Origin: Styela clava
Taxonomy: Eukaryota > Chordata > Ascidiacea > Stolidobranchia > Styelidae
NCBI RefSeq assembly: GCF_964204865.1
Contig: NC_135251.1
Location: 29,116,943 to 29,180,942, forward strand
Direction: 5' to 3'
DNA: 64,000 nucleotides
A program made the position numbers and the translations under genes. A model generated the notes under the pieces. The model did not search any database and was not told the DNA's origin. It saw only the letters and a list, made by a program, of their open reading frames with translations. This document shows positions 1 to 13,625 of the stretch, piece by piece. Numbering within the stretch: position 1 is the first letter of the stretch; the number at the start of each line of letters is the position of its first letter.

Positions 1-146
1 CCAGGCCAACTTTTCTGTTTGATGCTCTACGAACTTAATAATGGTTACCAGAATAACCATAGACCAATATTATGTAAAAATACTCGACAGCCTTGCTTGT
101 GTTAGGTTAAACTTGTAGTTCTACGGTTGTACCATTCGTTATATAG

Positions 147-3100
147 ATGAAAGTATCGTTGATCCAAGATTACTTGAAGTATTTGAAAGGGTACGACAGA
201 GTGCAGATTTCATGCCAGCATCACAAATGAAGGTTAGTTTCTGTATATTTAAAATGAAAGGATCATATGTATTGTTTATGATAATGCCAGATTTAAGTGA
301 AATTCAGGTATATTTAAATACTGTGAGTAAATTTGGATGTGTTGGAAACTGGAGTATTCGAAGTATTGATTGAGAAGTGAAATATCTTTCAAATATATCA
401 TTACAGGGTCAAAGATTTGAAATTTTTTATTCTGAAACTTATCTTTATAACAAATATATGAATCCAGACATTCTACCTAATTGAAAATTGATTCTAAATA
501 TTGTGTGATTTTCCAGCAAGTACTTGTTCAAGAACTTGGGAAGGATTGGCAAGACAAGCTTGCTCATTTTGAGGAAAAACCATTTGCAGCTGCTTCCATT
601 GGGCAGGTAATTCTGGTCATTATTCGATTCTGTTATGTTGGATTGGAATAAAATCAGCATTTTGTTTAGAAAATGTGAAAATTTTTGAAGTTACATTCAG
701 AAATAGTTTGTATGTATGTGTTCTATGCAGCCAATGTTGCAATTATAATATTTAGTATTTTAGCTGAACCTTGTTGGTATGGTCGGAAGTGCCAGTTTCA
801 GTTCCGGCTAATTCAATTTTGTGATCATTAATGTGTACTTTATGCTATTTGAAGTTTGTAAACATGTGAGCCTAAAGAATAAAGGCAAAAGTTCAACCCT
901 TTTTCCTCGTTTCTGCCTGATGTTCCTTTGAAATACTAAAAAAATCACTCATGTTCGCTAAGCAGATAATAATAAACTGCAGCTTGCAAAATTGCAGCAA
1001 GTAGTGTCAACCTCAATAGTTATGTTACGGTTAATTATCATATCAATAGAAGCAGACACTATGTAACAGAATGTAAACGACATAGAAGAGTAAAATGAAT
1101 ATATTGATTCATATACATGCATGCATTGAAAATAAAAAACATAAGAATAAATGCAATATGTAAAATATTCAATCTTATATTAGTTATGTTTAACGCACTT
1201 AGCAAATCGCCCCCTTTGGGAACCGCTGACCTAAGGCATAGTAATTAGTTGGGGCTATTCCAAATAAGGATGATAGCAGCTTTTCTATAATTTAATAGCT
1301 GTTACTTCTGGGTAATTGGTTGTTAAAAGTCCTAATTTGACCGAATGTAAGAAACGAGTCCTAAAAATCAATAGATTTATTTTTTAGGTTCACAGGGCAG
1401 TATTGCATGATGGTAGAGAAGTTGCAATGAAAATACAATATCCCGGTGTCGCAAACAGCATTAACAGCGATATAAATAACCTTGTAACACTATTGAAAGT
1501 CTGGAACCTTTTTCCTGAAAGTATTCCTTTTTTCTTTTCCGCTAATATCTTTTTTATACACTTGTATGGCTGTTTTGATATACCTTGGTAAACTATGAAG
1601 ATCTTATAGCTGTGTGAGTGTGATCAAATCTGGAGTTTCTATCGGCGCTAAATCACAATTTATATTGACAGTGAAAATGAGTTTCCCCAAGTCCAAGGTA
1701 TTTGATCACCACCATCGTATATTGTATGTAAAAATCCTCGGACCACCCCAATCTCCACACTAATGGTATATTTATGCAGGTATATGTATTGATAAAATTA
1801 TGAATGCCAGATATGTCTCCAGAGTTAATCAGATCTCTGTAGTTGCTTGAAACCAGTCGTTCTCAACCTTTATTTCCTTGTGGCCCATTTTCAGCGCTAA
1901 AAAAATCTTAGGTCGACAAAACTTTAATAAAAGTCCCAAGTGTCATAGAAATATATTTTTATTAATGTGAACAATACAGTAAAAGTTAACCAAATTAATC
2001 CTTGTGTCTATTTATCAGTTTGTCAATTTGAACTTCCAAAACCTTGGTTCAATTTCGGCCATGCCGTTCCACATCTTTCTGGCTCAATGAAAACTCATGA
2101 CCCACTCTGAGAAACACTGCTTCAAACTAAACTTTGCTTGGTGTGGTAAAATATTGATGGCCTACCAGTGAAACAGGATTTTCAATCAAAAAAATAATTT
2201 GTCAAAAATATATTGACAATTCAAATGATAAATGTCGGCGATTAACATGATAACTACACTCAAATCTAATATTTACACGAATCTAATAACTTATCACATT
2301 TCTCCATTTTTAGAATTTTTCATCGATAAATTCATCTCTGTTGCACGAGAAGAATTAGCACTTGAATGTGATTATTTGAGGGAAGCAGAATATTCACAAA
2401 AGTTTCGGTTCGTTTTCTACTTTCATATGTGTTAAGTGTTAGTCAATAGGTTTTTCTTATGAATTCGCTTCACCAGAAAATTTGAAATCTGCAAATACGC
2501 CATAAAATTTTTTTACAAACTTATTAGATTTGCCAACAGTTTCATTGCCTTAGCGTAGTTTACATAGCCACTGAACATTTTCACGCTTCCGCCATGTCTA
2601 CACATCGTACGAGCACTTAGTTTGCCACTTTCCTCTCCCTCGTGTTATGATTAACTCTATCTTAAACATGTTAATGTTTAATTCAAGATTATTATATCCA
2701 TGTATTTTTAAAAGTTCTATGAATATTTTTCGCCCATGTTATCTCTATTTAACTGACAAAACTAGTTACTTCATTTCTTTATATATTATATGTATATAAG
2801 GATAGTTAAAACATGAGTTATCTAGTTTGAAGAAGACTTCCGTGGCATATACAAAACAAAAACTAAATAATGTTCTGTTTTCCCACAACACAAAGTTACT
2901 GATTCATTTCACACAGGAAATTACTGAGTGATGATGAAAGATATCATGTGCCTGAAATCATACCAGAGTTGAGTACTAAACAAGTAATAACCACCACCAT
3001 GATATCTGGTGTTCCGTTAGATCAAGTTGCCAATATGGATCAAGATACGAGAAATTTTGTGAGTCTACTGATGTTCTTTTAATGCAGCATATAGGCTCAT

Positions 3101-4793
3101 GTAATATTTTCAACATTGAAAATATGCTGACAAAGGATTTTTGTGACTAGATCTCATCCAATATCAGTTTTCTGCAAATATGCTCGCTCCCTGTCTGCCC
3201 CATATTTCCAGTATTTAAAATTTGCTGTGTGGATTATTTGCTAGTTTATGTAACACTTTTGTTGGTTTGAATGTTTATTGGATCTGTATCGAACACTGCA
3301 GTAAACTTTTATGCATTAAAATAGTGATTACTTCCCGGCTAATTTTGTATAAAATTGCTTTCTAATATTTAATGTACATTTCATTGCTTTTTATTAAGTT
3401 GTTTGCTCCAGGCATTCCTTTTATCATAGCCTGACTGATATAATGGACAATACAGAAATTGCTGGACTAGCAAAATAGCTATAATCTGAGATATTGGTGT
3501 ATTTTCCTATTGTGATACAATTTTTTGTGCTTAAAATCAGGTTGCAAGTGCAATGCTCAATCTACTAATGAGAGAAATATTTGGATTCCGTATGATGCAA
3601 ACTGATCCGAATTGGTCAAATTTCTTCTATGATCCAGAGAAAAAGAAGGTTAGTTTTAGTTGTAGTATTGTACAAGAATGAATAAATGGCTTTTACTATT
3701 CTTAATTCATTTTTTAATATCTGGAGTTGCAAACAGGGATTTGTTATTGCGATGGATAATGTATGATGAGATGACCATGCACGAATAAATTGATATTCTG
3801 GAATTATGGCACTAAATTCTTTTATATTCTAAATGAGTCTATTTCAGCAAACTCATATATATATATGCATCAGGGGGTTGAATGAGAAAGACTCATCTAC
3901 TCCACTGATTAGTTTTTCTTTGGATACACTTTTGTAAAAATTTCTATTCTCTAACCAACAATTTTACTCACAGTGCTATTTCTTGAACAATAGTGTTTCT
4001 TTATATTGTACTTTAGACAAATTGCTAATTTTTATTGTTTTAGATCAGAACATCACTATTTTTCTTTTGTCTTGATACTTCCTAGAACAATTCAATTTTC
4101 AATGTTTTCACTTTTAGATCCATTTACTTGATTTCGGAGCTAGTCGAGAATATTCTGACAAGTTTGTAGATGAATATATTGAGGTAGTACGAGCTGCATC
4201 ATTAGGTGATAGAAACACTGTCTTGGAAAAATCAAGAAATTTAAAATTTCTAACAGGATACGAGTCTAAGGTCAGCGTTCATTATTCGAAAAAATATTAA
4301 TTAACCAATTTGGTTCTATTAGTTTTTTCAAAATATCAAATAAATATATGCAACAAAGTCGTTTGATATTGGTTTGACTTGTCCACTTGTCTGATTTGCC
4401 ATATGATTAAGCCATCTATCATCTTTCCTCTGCCTACTTGTGGCCATCTTTAATGAAATGGTTTTGGATAAAAATACTGATAATATTAATTCTTTCTAAC
4501 AGGTTATGGAGGATGCTCACATTGACGCAGTAATGATACTTGGTGAGCCTTTTGCAAAAGATGGAGAATTTGATTTCACCACTCAAGACACAACTCGTCG
4601 CATCGTTAGCCTAGTGCCAACTATGATGGAGCATAGACTCACTGCACCACCAGAAGAAAGCTACTCTTTACATCGCAAACTTTCTGGCGGTTTCTTGATT
4701 GCGTCAAAATTAAAAAGCAAATTTGAATGCAAACATATATTTGATAGGTTATATGATGCATATCATGACAAAAAAGCAAAGATTGTTCACTGA
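147..4793 (+). CDS. COQ8: COQ8 (ADCK3/ADCK4-type) atypical kinase, 3' part of gene
   Basis: Mitochondrial UbiB/ABC1-family atypical kinase-ATPase that supports coenzyme Q synthesis. Eight exons read in frame: 147-232, 517-606, 1388-1520, 2314-2407, 2917-3058, 3541-3648, 4118-4270 and 4503-4793 (stop). Each has an AG acceptor and GT donor with matching phase, giving about 365 residues. Visible family marks are the Ala-rich loop AAASIGQVH that replaces the usual glycine-rich loop, the lysine in [11 protein letters not shown], the acidic stretch [14 protein letters not shown], the catalytic-loop block [13 protein letters not shown], and the metal-binding [10 protein letters not shown]. The C-terminal block [17 protein letters not shown] is also typical of animal COQ8A/B. 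The N-terminus, including the targeting peptide and KxGQ motif, lies left of the window, so the first exon here begins in phase 1. Introns are AT-rich; the one after exon 3 holds a hAT-type MITE. No break is seen, so the gene looks functional. COQ8A and COQ8B cannot be told apart from this part. Confidence 0.95.
1854..2119. mobile_element. hAT-type MITE in COQ8 intron
   Basis: A 266-bp non-autonomous element. It starts CAGTCGTTCTCAACC and ends in the inverted form GAGAAACACTG. Flanks are cttgaaac (1846-1853) and cttcaaac (2120-2127), a 7-of-8 target-site duplication as expected for hAT elements. It has no coding content. Its ends resemble those of the MITE at 31969-32269. Confidence 0.8.
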
Positions 4794-7700
4794 AAACAGA
4801 AATTGGACTGTGTAGTTTGACTTTCTCATTTTTGCCAAAAACTATTATTTTCATATTATAAAGATTACTGAATCAAGCAATTTTTAGTAGTTTGGGGATG
4901 AAAAAAAAATAATAGTAAAATGATGAATTTGCGCAAGAATATGCTAAAAAATATGTATAATGTTTCAATATACAAAAGTTCGCTTTTGTTCAAGATTTGA
5001 GTATGTCTTGTAATTCAAATGCAGATTCGTTGAATATTGGGAATGAGGCATTTCAGTGTAATGTATCAGTACTGACAATTAACGAATTTATATTTGTACT
5101 TCTTCACACTGTGGAATTGTGTGATAGTGAATACACACGTTCTTCATGTATGTTGTTGGGATTTATATAGCAATTATTACCACGTATCATAGAAGATCAT
5201 GAAATTGGACATTTACTCTTGTGGGAAAAGATTTAAATTACAATACTAACTAGAGATTGATAAGTATATTTTAGGGATTTACATATTTATCCCGGGGGAG
5301 AGGAAAGCCGAAGATTGGAACCTGCGAACCCCACGCAGACTAATTTGAGGTGCGGTGGCGAGCGTATTCCTAACGCTTAGCCCGTTGAGTCACAACGCCG
5401 AGCCGTAATCATCGATCGCCAGCCGTGAGAAACTTAACTAATAGAGAGTATGTGTGACCCAGATATACAGTAATCGATAGTTTGATTTTCCACCATACTG
5501 AAAATATACATATTGTGCACTCAAAATTAAGTAAAAAAGTTGCATTTCGAGGTGAGTGGAGGCGCGGTGAACCGGTGCTGGTTTTAGAGAAACGGCACCC
5601 GGGAATAATTCGCCTTCATAATATGTTAAAAGGTAAAAAAAATTTATGAGGCAAAGATTCAACGCAACATGGTGACGGTAATTTGAACTATGAATAAGTT
5701 TAAACTATTGGAAATTTCTAGTAATCACCAGGAGCAATTGCACCACATGGATAATTCGCAACTCTAACACTAAGGTGGTTGGCTTGTGGTAAACCTCATC
5801 AGACAAATAGCTTACTTTTAAATCAATAATGATAGATGTTTTAAAATGGGCTCGTTTGGACTGCATATTAACCAATAAACTACTTTTTTGGGAAAACATA
5901 AAATTGTATATTATTGAGCATAAGCCTTATGCTGATGGCATGGAAAGTCTAAAACAGACAGATTTATAATATTACCAACTTCATTTGAGGCGATCTTGTG
6001 GACAACCAACGTGGCAATAAATTTGTTGGTTTTGGAACTGTTGCCTTCTTTATTGAATTATGTGTAATTCCATTCATTGTTGTGTTTTATAGCCAACCTA
6101 ACATGATATGTGAATATAGCTTGTGTATAACTTGATCTATTCGAGGTTCATGTATGTTCATAAGATACAGAAGTACACTGGTATGATGTGCCTATCTGTA
6201 TAATATAACTTCTCTACAACCTGGAAATTCAACTACTCAGTTGAATTGTCTTAGATTGAATATGTCTCAACAAATAGAAATATACTCTTAAGATCAAAAG
6301 TATCATTCATTGGGCAGCCGACTTTAGAATCTTCAAACTTCTTTAGTAAGTTGATAAGCCCGCTGCAGGCGAGTTGGAGAGGCGCGTCATGAACTCCAAA
6401 GACTTTGTTAAAGAATTTCTTCAAACAACATCGCCCCGGATGAAATTATGGTTATTAACTAAATGTAGTTTCACTTTTACCCAATTTTCCAATTGACTTG
6501 GCTATAAGAATGATCTGCAAACGAGTAGAATGAGACAGTTCATTGAGCTATGAGCTCAGTGATTTCCCTACACCCCTGCGGGCCAATTACGGCCGGCGTG
6601 ACGATTTAAAATGGCCCGCCGAACTTGAGTGAAATAGTTTAACCCTTCATGTGGTACCTTTTGAGTTTTAGATACCGCCCATTGTTACATCATTATCACA
6701 GTTTAAGCACGTTTATTTCGTAACAATTGAATTATACCGGTATCTTATGTATACGTATGGGTATTAGGATTACACACTGCAGTATTTTAGATATCAGCCG
6801 TATATTAGGAAAGCTTAAAGATGTCACAAAACGAAAACTAGGCACGGAAAACAGACGTTTTTTTATATGAATGACAGCGTTTTTATTTCTTTATTGAAAA
6901 GAATCAAACTTCAGCGATTTGTCTTCTTACCGAAACATATTTCAGTTCTGAAGGAATACAATATTATGATCAGTTGACGCGCGTATTTCAAAATTTAATT
7001 CATTGCTTTTAATTCATACAAAAGTCAAACAAACATGTTCCAAAAAAATGTGAAATGTGTAACAAAACAAGCCATAAGTAGCCATTCATACAATGCCAAA
7101 TGAGCAAGTAACTTCATTAGTCACTATCAGTTGCAAATTACTTGTTGAAACGTAGTAGTATATATTTACGGTTGAAAGCCGTGCTTGTTTTCTATTTCCC
7201 GGGAATTCTATCAGCTAAATATTATAATTATTGATTTCATTACATAACAAACTGCGATGCTAGGTGTATCTAAAATCAAGCTTAGAGCCTATTTTGGTAC
7301 CTATTTCTCAAAATTTTCTCTGAGCGCTTGAGCGCTGAACCCCAGCCGTGACGTCCCGCACTTTTCCTCGCTCCCCTTTTATGGCCCTACAATTTTATTC
7401 TGCTGTGGATTTTGGCTCGCCGTCAATCAACTTGAGGGGGGGGGGCCTCATGTACATCGTTTCTTGAATACATACCATTTTTTTAAGAATACAAAGAGCC
7501 TAGTTTTATCTCTAATAGCAAATTATTCACCACCCCCTAAATTTTGAAACACCCCCCTTAAAAAGAAAAGCTGGGGAACATACTGTATGAGCTATCGATC
7601 GTCAAGATATGTGAAGCCGCATCAATCTGTTTTAAAGTGCGGCTAATTTAGGTTTTCTGAAGGAGCATTATCAACAAATTTTCGAACCAGCGGTCGGTCC

Positions 7701-8327
7701 TTCTGTCTAAACCAACGACTAACATACCGGTCTAAACTGTTTCGCAGATATTGTTCAGACATAACAAAGATTACTTGTCTCTTTCTCTAATAGCCCCAGA
7801 ATTTGTGATATATATATATATATGTTCAACATTTTCACAGAAGGATTTTTCGATACGTCGATGATTATGTTTAAAAGTCACGGCAACCACCAAATTACGA
7901 ATATATGATCATATAAACAAAGAAAAAACTTCGATGCATGATAAAGACATGATTGTTGGCGCCTGTGTATAAATCGTTGTTTAGATAGATCCCAGAGCTA
8001 GTTTGAACTTTCGCCAAATTACGCTGATTTTTTATATCACACTATCGTTTTTTAAGATAAATATTAAGCTTTGTGTATTTTCCTCAATATATATATATAT
8101 AAATATATTTTTAATTTCGGATTGTTGGGCATTAATGGAATTTGATTCCTAAGACAGTCGAATTTTAACCTTTGACCAGGTAGCAAATTTAATTTTTTAG
8201 TTGAGTCATAATATTTATGGCACATTGTTTTTACTTATCAGGGCTGCTGCAGCAAAATTTTGTTTGCTGAAGCACAGATAAAGTGTAGCATGTTTGCTTG
8301 CTCTCTTCAAATACAAACAAAAATCTT
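4794..8327. other. Intergenic region between COQ8 and ependymin-related gene 1
   Basis: AT-rich DNA with no supported gene. It holds a partial tRNA-derived SINE at 5272-5406 and GC-richer repeat-like fragments near 6575-6625 and 7320-7450, the latter with a run of G at about 7434-7446. It also has (TA)n runs near 7808 and 8090. The open frames here are short and lack splice-consistent partners. Confidence 0.6.
5272..5406 (-). mobile_element. tRNA-derived SINE, internally deleted copy
   Basis: Same family as 55774-56121. On the minus strand it has the tRNA-like head (A-box-like TGACTCAACGGGC), a degraded B-box region, and then the 3' end CCCCCGGGATAAATATGTAA. The body found in the longer copies, about 200 bp between B box and tail, is missing. 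It is a degenerate fossil copy. Confidence 0.75.
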
Positions 8328-8361
8328 GTGACTAGGGTCTCGTGACTAGGGTCTCGTGACT
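8328..8361. repeat. 14-bp tandem repeat upstream of ependymin-related gene 1
   Basis: About 2.4 copies of GTGACTAGGGTCTC, perfect between units, some 30 bp upstream of the TATA box. It may be a promoter-proximal element or a chance duplication. It is absent from the paralogue's promoter. Confidence 0.7.
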
Positions 8362-8390
8362 CAAAATGATTACCTGATAAACAAGATAAA

Positions 8391-8398
8391 TATATAAA
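8391..8398 (+). promoter_or_regulatory. Probable TATA box of ependymin-related gene 1
   Basis: TATATAAA lies about 56 bp upstream of the start codon at 8454, which leaves room for a transcription start near 8420 and a short 5' leader. The paralogue has a TATA motif in an equivalent place (19930). Confidence 0.5.
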
Positions 8399-8453
8399 TG
8401 CCTGATGATTGAATCAATTGTACATTTGCAGCTTGTCAGCATACAAAACAACA

Positions 8454-11181
8454 ATGTTCAAGTTTGTTTTATTGTTTGTCGTATCCAGCGTTGTTGTGTT
8501 TGCTCAGGAACGAGCTTGCGGTAAGGTCTAATGTTAATCTGATGCTACATTTTATTTTATTATGTTAACTTGATCTAGGTGTTGACAAATGTCAACTAAA
8601 TAACAGCCTCGAGGCTAAAACAGTTTTGAATAATGTACAATTATATATCTGAAAATGCATGAAAATGTGACATTTTTCTCTTACTTTTCAGTTGCTCCAA
8701 AGCAGTTTGAATCGAGACTATATCAGGTTTGTGACATTTCAACTAACGACTGAAATTGTTAAACATTTGTATTTCGATGCAACTTGTTAAAATGCTGATA
8801 AAATTTCATGTTCCTAAACTAGCCCGGCCGATTTCGCTCTTTTATTCTTATAATAGGTCTTAAAATGCCAGATCATCTTCCATAGGCATTTCGTTTTTCA
8901 ATTGGCGAGAGACTATTGAACATATTAAAACAAAGTGGTTGGGTACACATTAAATATATATTGTATAAAAATGATACTTTCAATTACGCCCCATAAATGA
9001 AATATATTTTGCATTACCTCAGTCTGATTATTATTTTTTTTCAGTATGATCATTACACCAACTTCTATCGCAAAGGACGTATGATCTATGATGCAGTAGG
9101 AGAACGGGTTAGATTCATAGAGGAAACTGCAGAAAATCAAACAAGACCATCAGAAGACATTTTGATACTCTTCCGTGAGGTAACAACTAGATATCGCCAC
9201 GCTAATAACCGAATTGCGTAAGTCATTTTTAGCGATTTTGAGTTTTTAATAAAATAGGTATTTATGAAATGCTGCGCACCTGTCTGTTACTCAGATTTTA
9301 TTTTAGGAATTCCGAAACCCATAAAAATGGAGATTTAGTATGACAAGCACATTTGTGCAATTGTTTCGTCATAATGAATTATCATTGTTATCGCAGGACT
9401 ATTGTGACGTCACAAATGCAAAATAACCTCGGATCAGTATTTTCGAGTTTTTGCATCTCGGATTCTAGCTTAGCGCGTATTAATTTGAATTTATACTGCA
9501 GTATAGGTATAGTATTGGGTGCATTGCTGTTTTATTCTTTATATTCAATCTTAGTCTTATTTCGGTGGGTGTGCAGAACGTGTTATATTATTGAAATATA
9601 TATTTTTAAACATAAAAAATAATGTAATTGAAACTGATTAGCTATTTTGGGGATTAGACATTGTAGATACTGAAAATTACATTCGTTTTTGGAATGTTTA
9701 GTTTTCAGGACTGGTGCATATAGTAAAGTTCCAAAATTGCGTATGTCCCCAAGTCATAGACACATTTCTGCTCAAGTCACAGTGCGTCATTATGACGTCA
9801 CTTAACTGCGTTATACAAATTAACATAAATCCGGCTACGATCAAAAAATTGAACCATGGCAAAATATTGACTCTCAATGGCATAACAATATCACTAAGAA
9901 GTTTTTTACGTTTTTTTCATAACTGCTAAAAATGACTTACGCAATTCGGTTATTAGCGTGACGATATATTTTTCTATATATTTTTCGTTCAAAACATACA
10001 CGCTCGACATAATCTATTTGTAAGCAACCATTTATTTTATTCAGAATAGCAAAATAAAGTTTCATAAAATAAGTTTGCTTTATTTTGAATCTGTTTTGTA
10101 GCGAAAAGAATACACTCTCGACTTGAAAACAGGTAAATGTGTGACGTCATCCCCCAAAATGGATTTCCGGCCAATCGGTGTAGAACCCGGATACAAGCAT
10201 GCTGAAGATTTGATAATTGGATCGATCCCCGAGGAAGGAGTTGAGATATCAGTCTGGTACATGACAGAAAACTCGACAGATGTTCAAGGTAAGAAGTATA
10301 AGCAAATTTCGAGACACAACCTATTGCTATTATTGACTGAAGGTGACTAAACAAAATAACAGGATTCAAAACTAACTACCGGTATGTAATATTGTCATTC
10401 TTTATATTTGGATACGCTACTCAAATTGACTTCTTATATACCCCAGGTAGACAACTATTGCCTAGGCCCGAGGCGGCTCATGCATATGGCAAAATACAGT
10501 TTCTTTCTCGGTTACCAGTTTAGATCAATTATTGTGTTATTTGTGAGATAATCCACTGCGTTGATGTGAAGTGAATCCGACCATCACTTTCATTTCTAAT
10601 TTGACATTTTTGATAAAAATTGAAAATAATCCACAAAATACTACGAAGTGGGACTAACTATAATGGATTGACCTTTCATTGAAAACAATATTCAAAATAA
10701 GAAAAGCGAACAAAATTTTCAATCTTATATTTTACCTCGAATCCTATAATATTTTTATGTAATATTTTGACAGGAACTTTCATTTCTGAATTCACTCGTC
10801 ATGACTGCATTCCATTCTATCATGAGTTCGAAGGGATGATGCACGGGGGGAAAATGCATTATCATAGAACGTATGAATTCTTTTTCTAAAATATTATAAT
10901 ACTACACTATATACAATTAATTAGAAATAATTAGATTGTATTTCCAAACTTTGCAAACAATCATGTGGAACTCATTGTGTAATAATTTTATATATGTTAT
11001 ATTATAGGGCAATTGTTATATATCCCAATGGCAATATTTCGTGTTGTTTGCATCAAATAATGCCTACATTTAATACCTTGGTAATTTCAGATATTATGAC
11101 GTCACCTTAAGAGAAATCAAGCCTGAAGACTTTAATGTGCCGAAGGAATGCTCTCCTCATTTTGGTACAACGTTGCTGTAG
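8454..11181 (+). CDS. Ependymin-related secreted protein (copy 1)
   Basis: Secreted, calcium- and membrane-associated glycoprotein family of animals; the molecular role of most members is unknown. Six exons: 8454-8520, 8692-8726, 9045-9179, 10102-10288, 10774-10870 and 11091-11181 (TAG), with intron phases 1,0,0,1,2, giving 203 residues. Residues 1-17 form a signal peptide (hydrophobic run ending VVVFA, then QERAC). The mature chain has four cysteines (about 22, 92, 153, 194), which can form the two family disulfides, and N-glycosylation sites at NQT (about 65) and NST (about 136). Family-like blocks are YDHYTNFYRKGR, VGERVRFIEE, CIPFYHEFEGMMHG and YYDVTLREI. A TATA box precedes the gene and AATAAA (11216) follows it. 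The third intron contains a MITE (9194-9964). Gene 20022-21910 is its tandem paralogue with the same exon plan, so assignment to the family is firm. Confidence 0.93.
9194..9964. mobile_element. TA-flanked MITE (Tc1/mariner-like) in ependymin-related intron 3
   Basis: The 40-bp left end (9194-9233, TCGCCACGCTAATAACC onward) recurs as a near-perfect inverted copy at 9924-9964. TA dinucleotides flank both ends (9192-9193 and 9965-9966), as for Tc1/mariner-type insertions. Its 771 bp hold no transposase. The left end is only 14 bp past the exon 3 donor. The equivalent intron of the paralogue (20805-21038) lacks it and is far shorter. Confidence 0.75.
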
Positions 11182-11215
11182 TTGTATTAGCTATGCATCT
11201 TTTCAAATAAATAGC

Positions 11216-11221
11216 AATTTC
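11216..11221 (+). terminator. Polyadenylation signal of ependymin-related gene 1
   Basis: AATAAA lies 35 bp past the stop codon, as expected for a short 3' UTR. Confidence 0.6.
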
Positions 11222-12125
11222 AATAATTTTATCTTCAATATGAAATTAATCAGAAATAAGCCTAATCATTGCATTTATTCTGTCTTTATCCAATTCAAAA
11301 ATAAAGTCTGAAGCATCTTTACTGCTATTTGGTTATAGTATTGCCGGGATATATGTCTAAGCATATACCGTTTGTGAGACTTGGACCCTGAAATAAAATA
11401 GTTTCAACGCAAATTGCCTGCAAGGAGTTTATTTAACGCAAATTGCCGGCAAGGAGTTTAGTGACAACAAACAATTATCAAGAGGGTCTAGGACTGCGAG
11501 CATGCCGAACCCATGCGCTATTCACCAAGCCCTCGTCAAACCCCATCGTATTGAACGGTTGAAACGAGTAGCGCAATGAGAATTTATAAAGAGGAAGCTA
11601 ATTTCGTACAATGTTTTGAAAAGTATAAGTTTATTTCGAATCCATAATCAGCATAACAATAAAATGATGGGTAAAAATAAATAAATAAAAACTTATTATT
11701 ATGAAATCAGGAGAGCAAACAAAACCTTAGATGAGGTTTAAAACGTGCAGAATGTATATAAGATAAGGAAGGTTTTGCCAAGAAGAAGCGGTACGTGTTC
11801 ACTCACCTAAAATATTTGAAATATTTCACACACGAGCACACGCACCCACACACACATCCATACAGAAGTTATAAAGTAAGAAGAACATGATAAATTACAT
11901 ATATACTGGTAGTTAAAAAAATAAATAAAAATTACTTGCCACACCATATTAATAAATTTATAATGTTTGCCACTGCCGAATTGATCGATTTTATAAATGG
12001 GAGTGAACAGTGAAGATAAACTTTTATGAAAAATATATTGCCAAGCTGATTATAGTTGGAGTCAATTGCCAAAAATGCCCAACCAAAGTTGCCAGAATTT
12101 GGTGCGTGAAGAGGTGGGCTTGAGT
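11222..12125. other. Intergenic, simple repeats only
   Basis: No gene is seen. There is a two-copy 29-bp tandem repeat at about 11406-11463 (unit starting AACGCAAATTGC) and a CA-rich stretch near 11829-11860. Confidence 0.55.
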
Positions 12126-12365
12126 TCAGTGATTCTCAAAGTGGGCGATATCGCCCCTGGTGGGCGAAAATGATACAGAGGGGGGGCGAAAAAGTCGAAG
12201 GGGGCGATAGGGGGACGATTTCGCGAAACCTGTTTTTGTTCGGCGCATCGTGCACTTGATTACTGTACTGCGTACATTCGTTGGTTTGAATCATGTGGGC
12301 GATTGTCACACGCGAAAAGATTGCTGGACTCGTCTCCATCGTAAGGTACGGTAGTTTGCGTATCC
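12126..12365. mobile_element. Fragment of a hAT-like element (left end)
   Basis: Starts CAGTGATTCTCAAAGTGGGC, a hAT-type terminus, followed by a GC-rich segment of GGGCGA repeats. No matching right end was found, and it abuts another hAT terminus at 12366, so it is probably truncated or interrupted there. Confidence 0.5.
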
Positions 12366-13625
12366 CAGTGGTCGGCAAAATACGACCGGAGTAAAATAAT
12401 CTGGCCCGGGACGCTTCACTGAATAGACCTTTCTCCGACCTTTGACCGCGGAAAATTCTTCCTATACTTTACCATTTTGAAATTTTTGATGCTTATTTTA
12501 AGAGTGGTATCGCGAGTTGACGCCTGTAAAATGGGGTATTTGTTTCAAACTATCATTCTAATTCATACCATTCAACAATCTGTTTTTTAAAGTACCGGTA
12601 AAGAATTTAAGCCTAGTCTATCACAGCTATTTCTACACTAATTTTTGATTACTGCAATTAAACTGAAACTCCTAGGAATACAAAGTGATTATTAAATTAT
12701 TTGATTTATATTTAAATTTCCGAAACACAACTAAAAACTGACAAATATAATTCAAAAACGCGAAAATGAGGAAATGTTAACGACCACGACTGAAAATCTG
12801 TCTGAGTGAGAAAATTGTCTGATCGGATGCGAAAGGGGGCATTGTTACGTTTATTTTTGCATCTTGCTGATTGGCCAATGTCATGAAGTAAACAAGGAAA
12901 TCTATGCACGGGGAAACATCCATTATACAGACAAAACGTCGGTTTTCGCGATAAATTAATTTTATTTATAATCTACGCTCAAGGAAATAATTACATTTTT
13001 TATGTAACAGAATTTATCATGAGACACGTTCAGAATAAACTATATAATATATATCCTAACAATTCAGTGAACGTTTAACGAGCCTACAATTTAATTATAA
13101 TTAGACAAATGGCAACACACAGAAAAATTGATGCCGAGTGCAGGGGTTCAATATCGCAGTGAATATCCACGTATATTGCAATGCAATAAGAAAATAAAAT
13201 TCATATTCTATTCGAGAGCTTCACCACTGCTTAATTTTTGTAAGAATGTATCTTCTTAAAGAAAATCTTCATCAAAATTTCACAAACCATGCGAGAATAT
13301 TCACTTCGATGTTTGGAAATACATGTTTGTGCGAACAATTATTTTTGAAAATGAACATTACAAAGAACTAGGATTAGTGATGCCCAAATAGAAAATGTAC
13401 CAATCTTGGCGTCGTAAAATTATCTAGCGTGATGCAGCAACAACACAGTGTCACATTAAATGTCATTGTAATAATTTTTTAATAAGACAAATGAGTTGAT
13501 TTCATGAATTGTCGCAGTTTTCGCGCGCTGTTCCGTTTTTAACTTTCAAAAAATATATGCGACCCGCAAAAGACTAGTAACCCTCAATTTTGTCCCGCGA
13601 GCGACATAAAATTTGCCGACCCCTG
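12366..13625. mobile_element. hAT-like element, non-autonomous
   Basis: Left end CAGTGGTCGGCAAAAT and inverted right end ATTTGCCGACCCCTG are typical hAT termini and agree with each other over about 15 bp. Flanking octamers (gcgtatcc / agccgtag) do not match, so the two ends could belong to different copies. The interior of about 1.2 kb has no transposase reading frame. Confidence 0.5.

Noticed and set aside
1170..1228. Right terminus of a hAT element (ends GGGAACCGCTG) in a COQ8 intron
   Set aside because: The end looks right but no left end or target duplication could be found, so it was not listed as an element.
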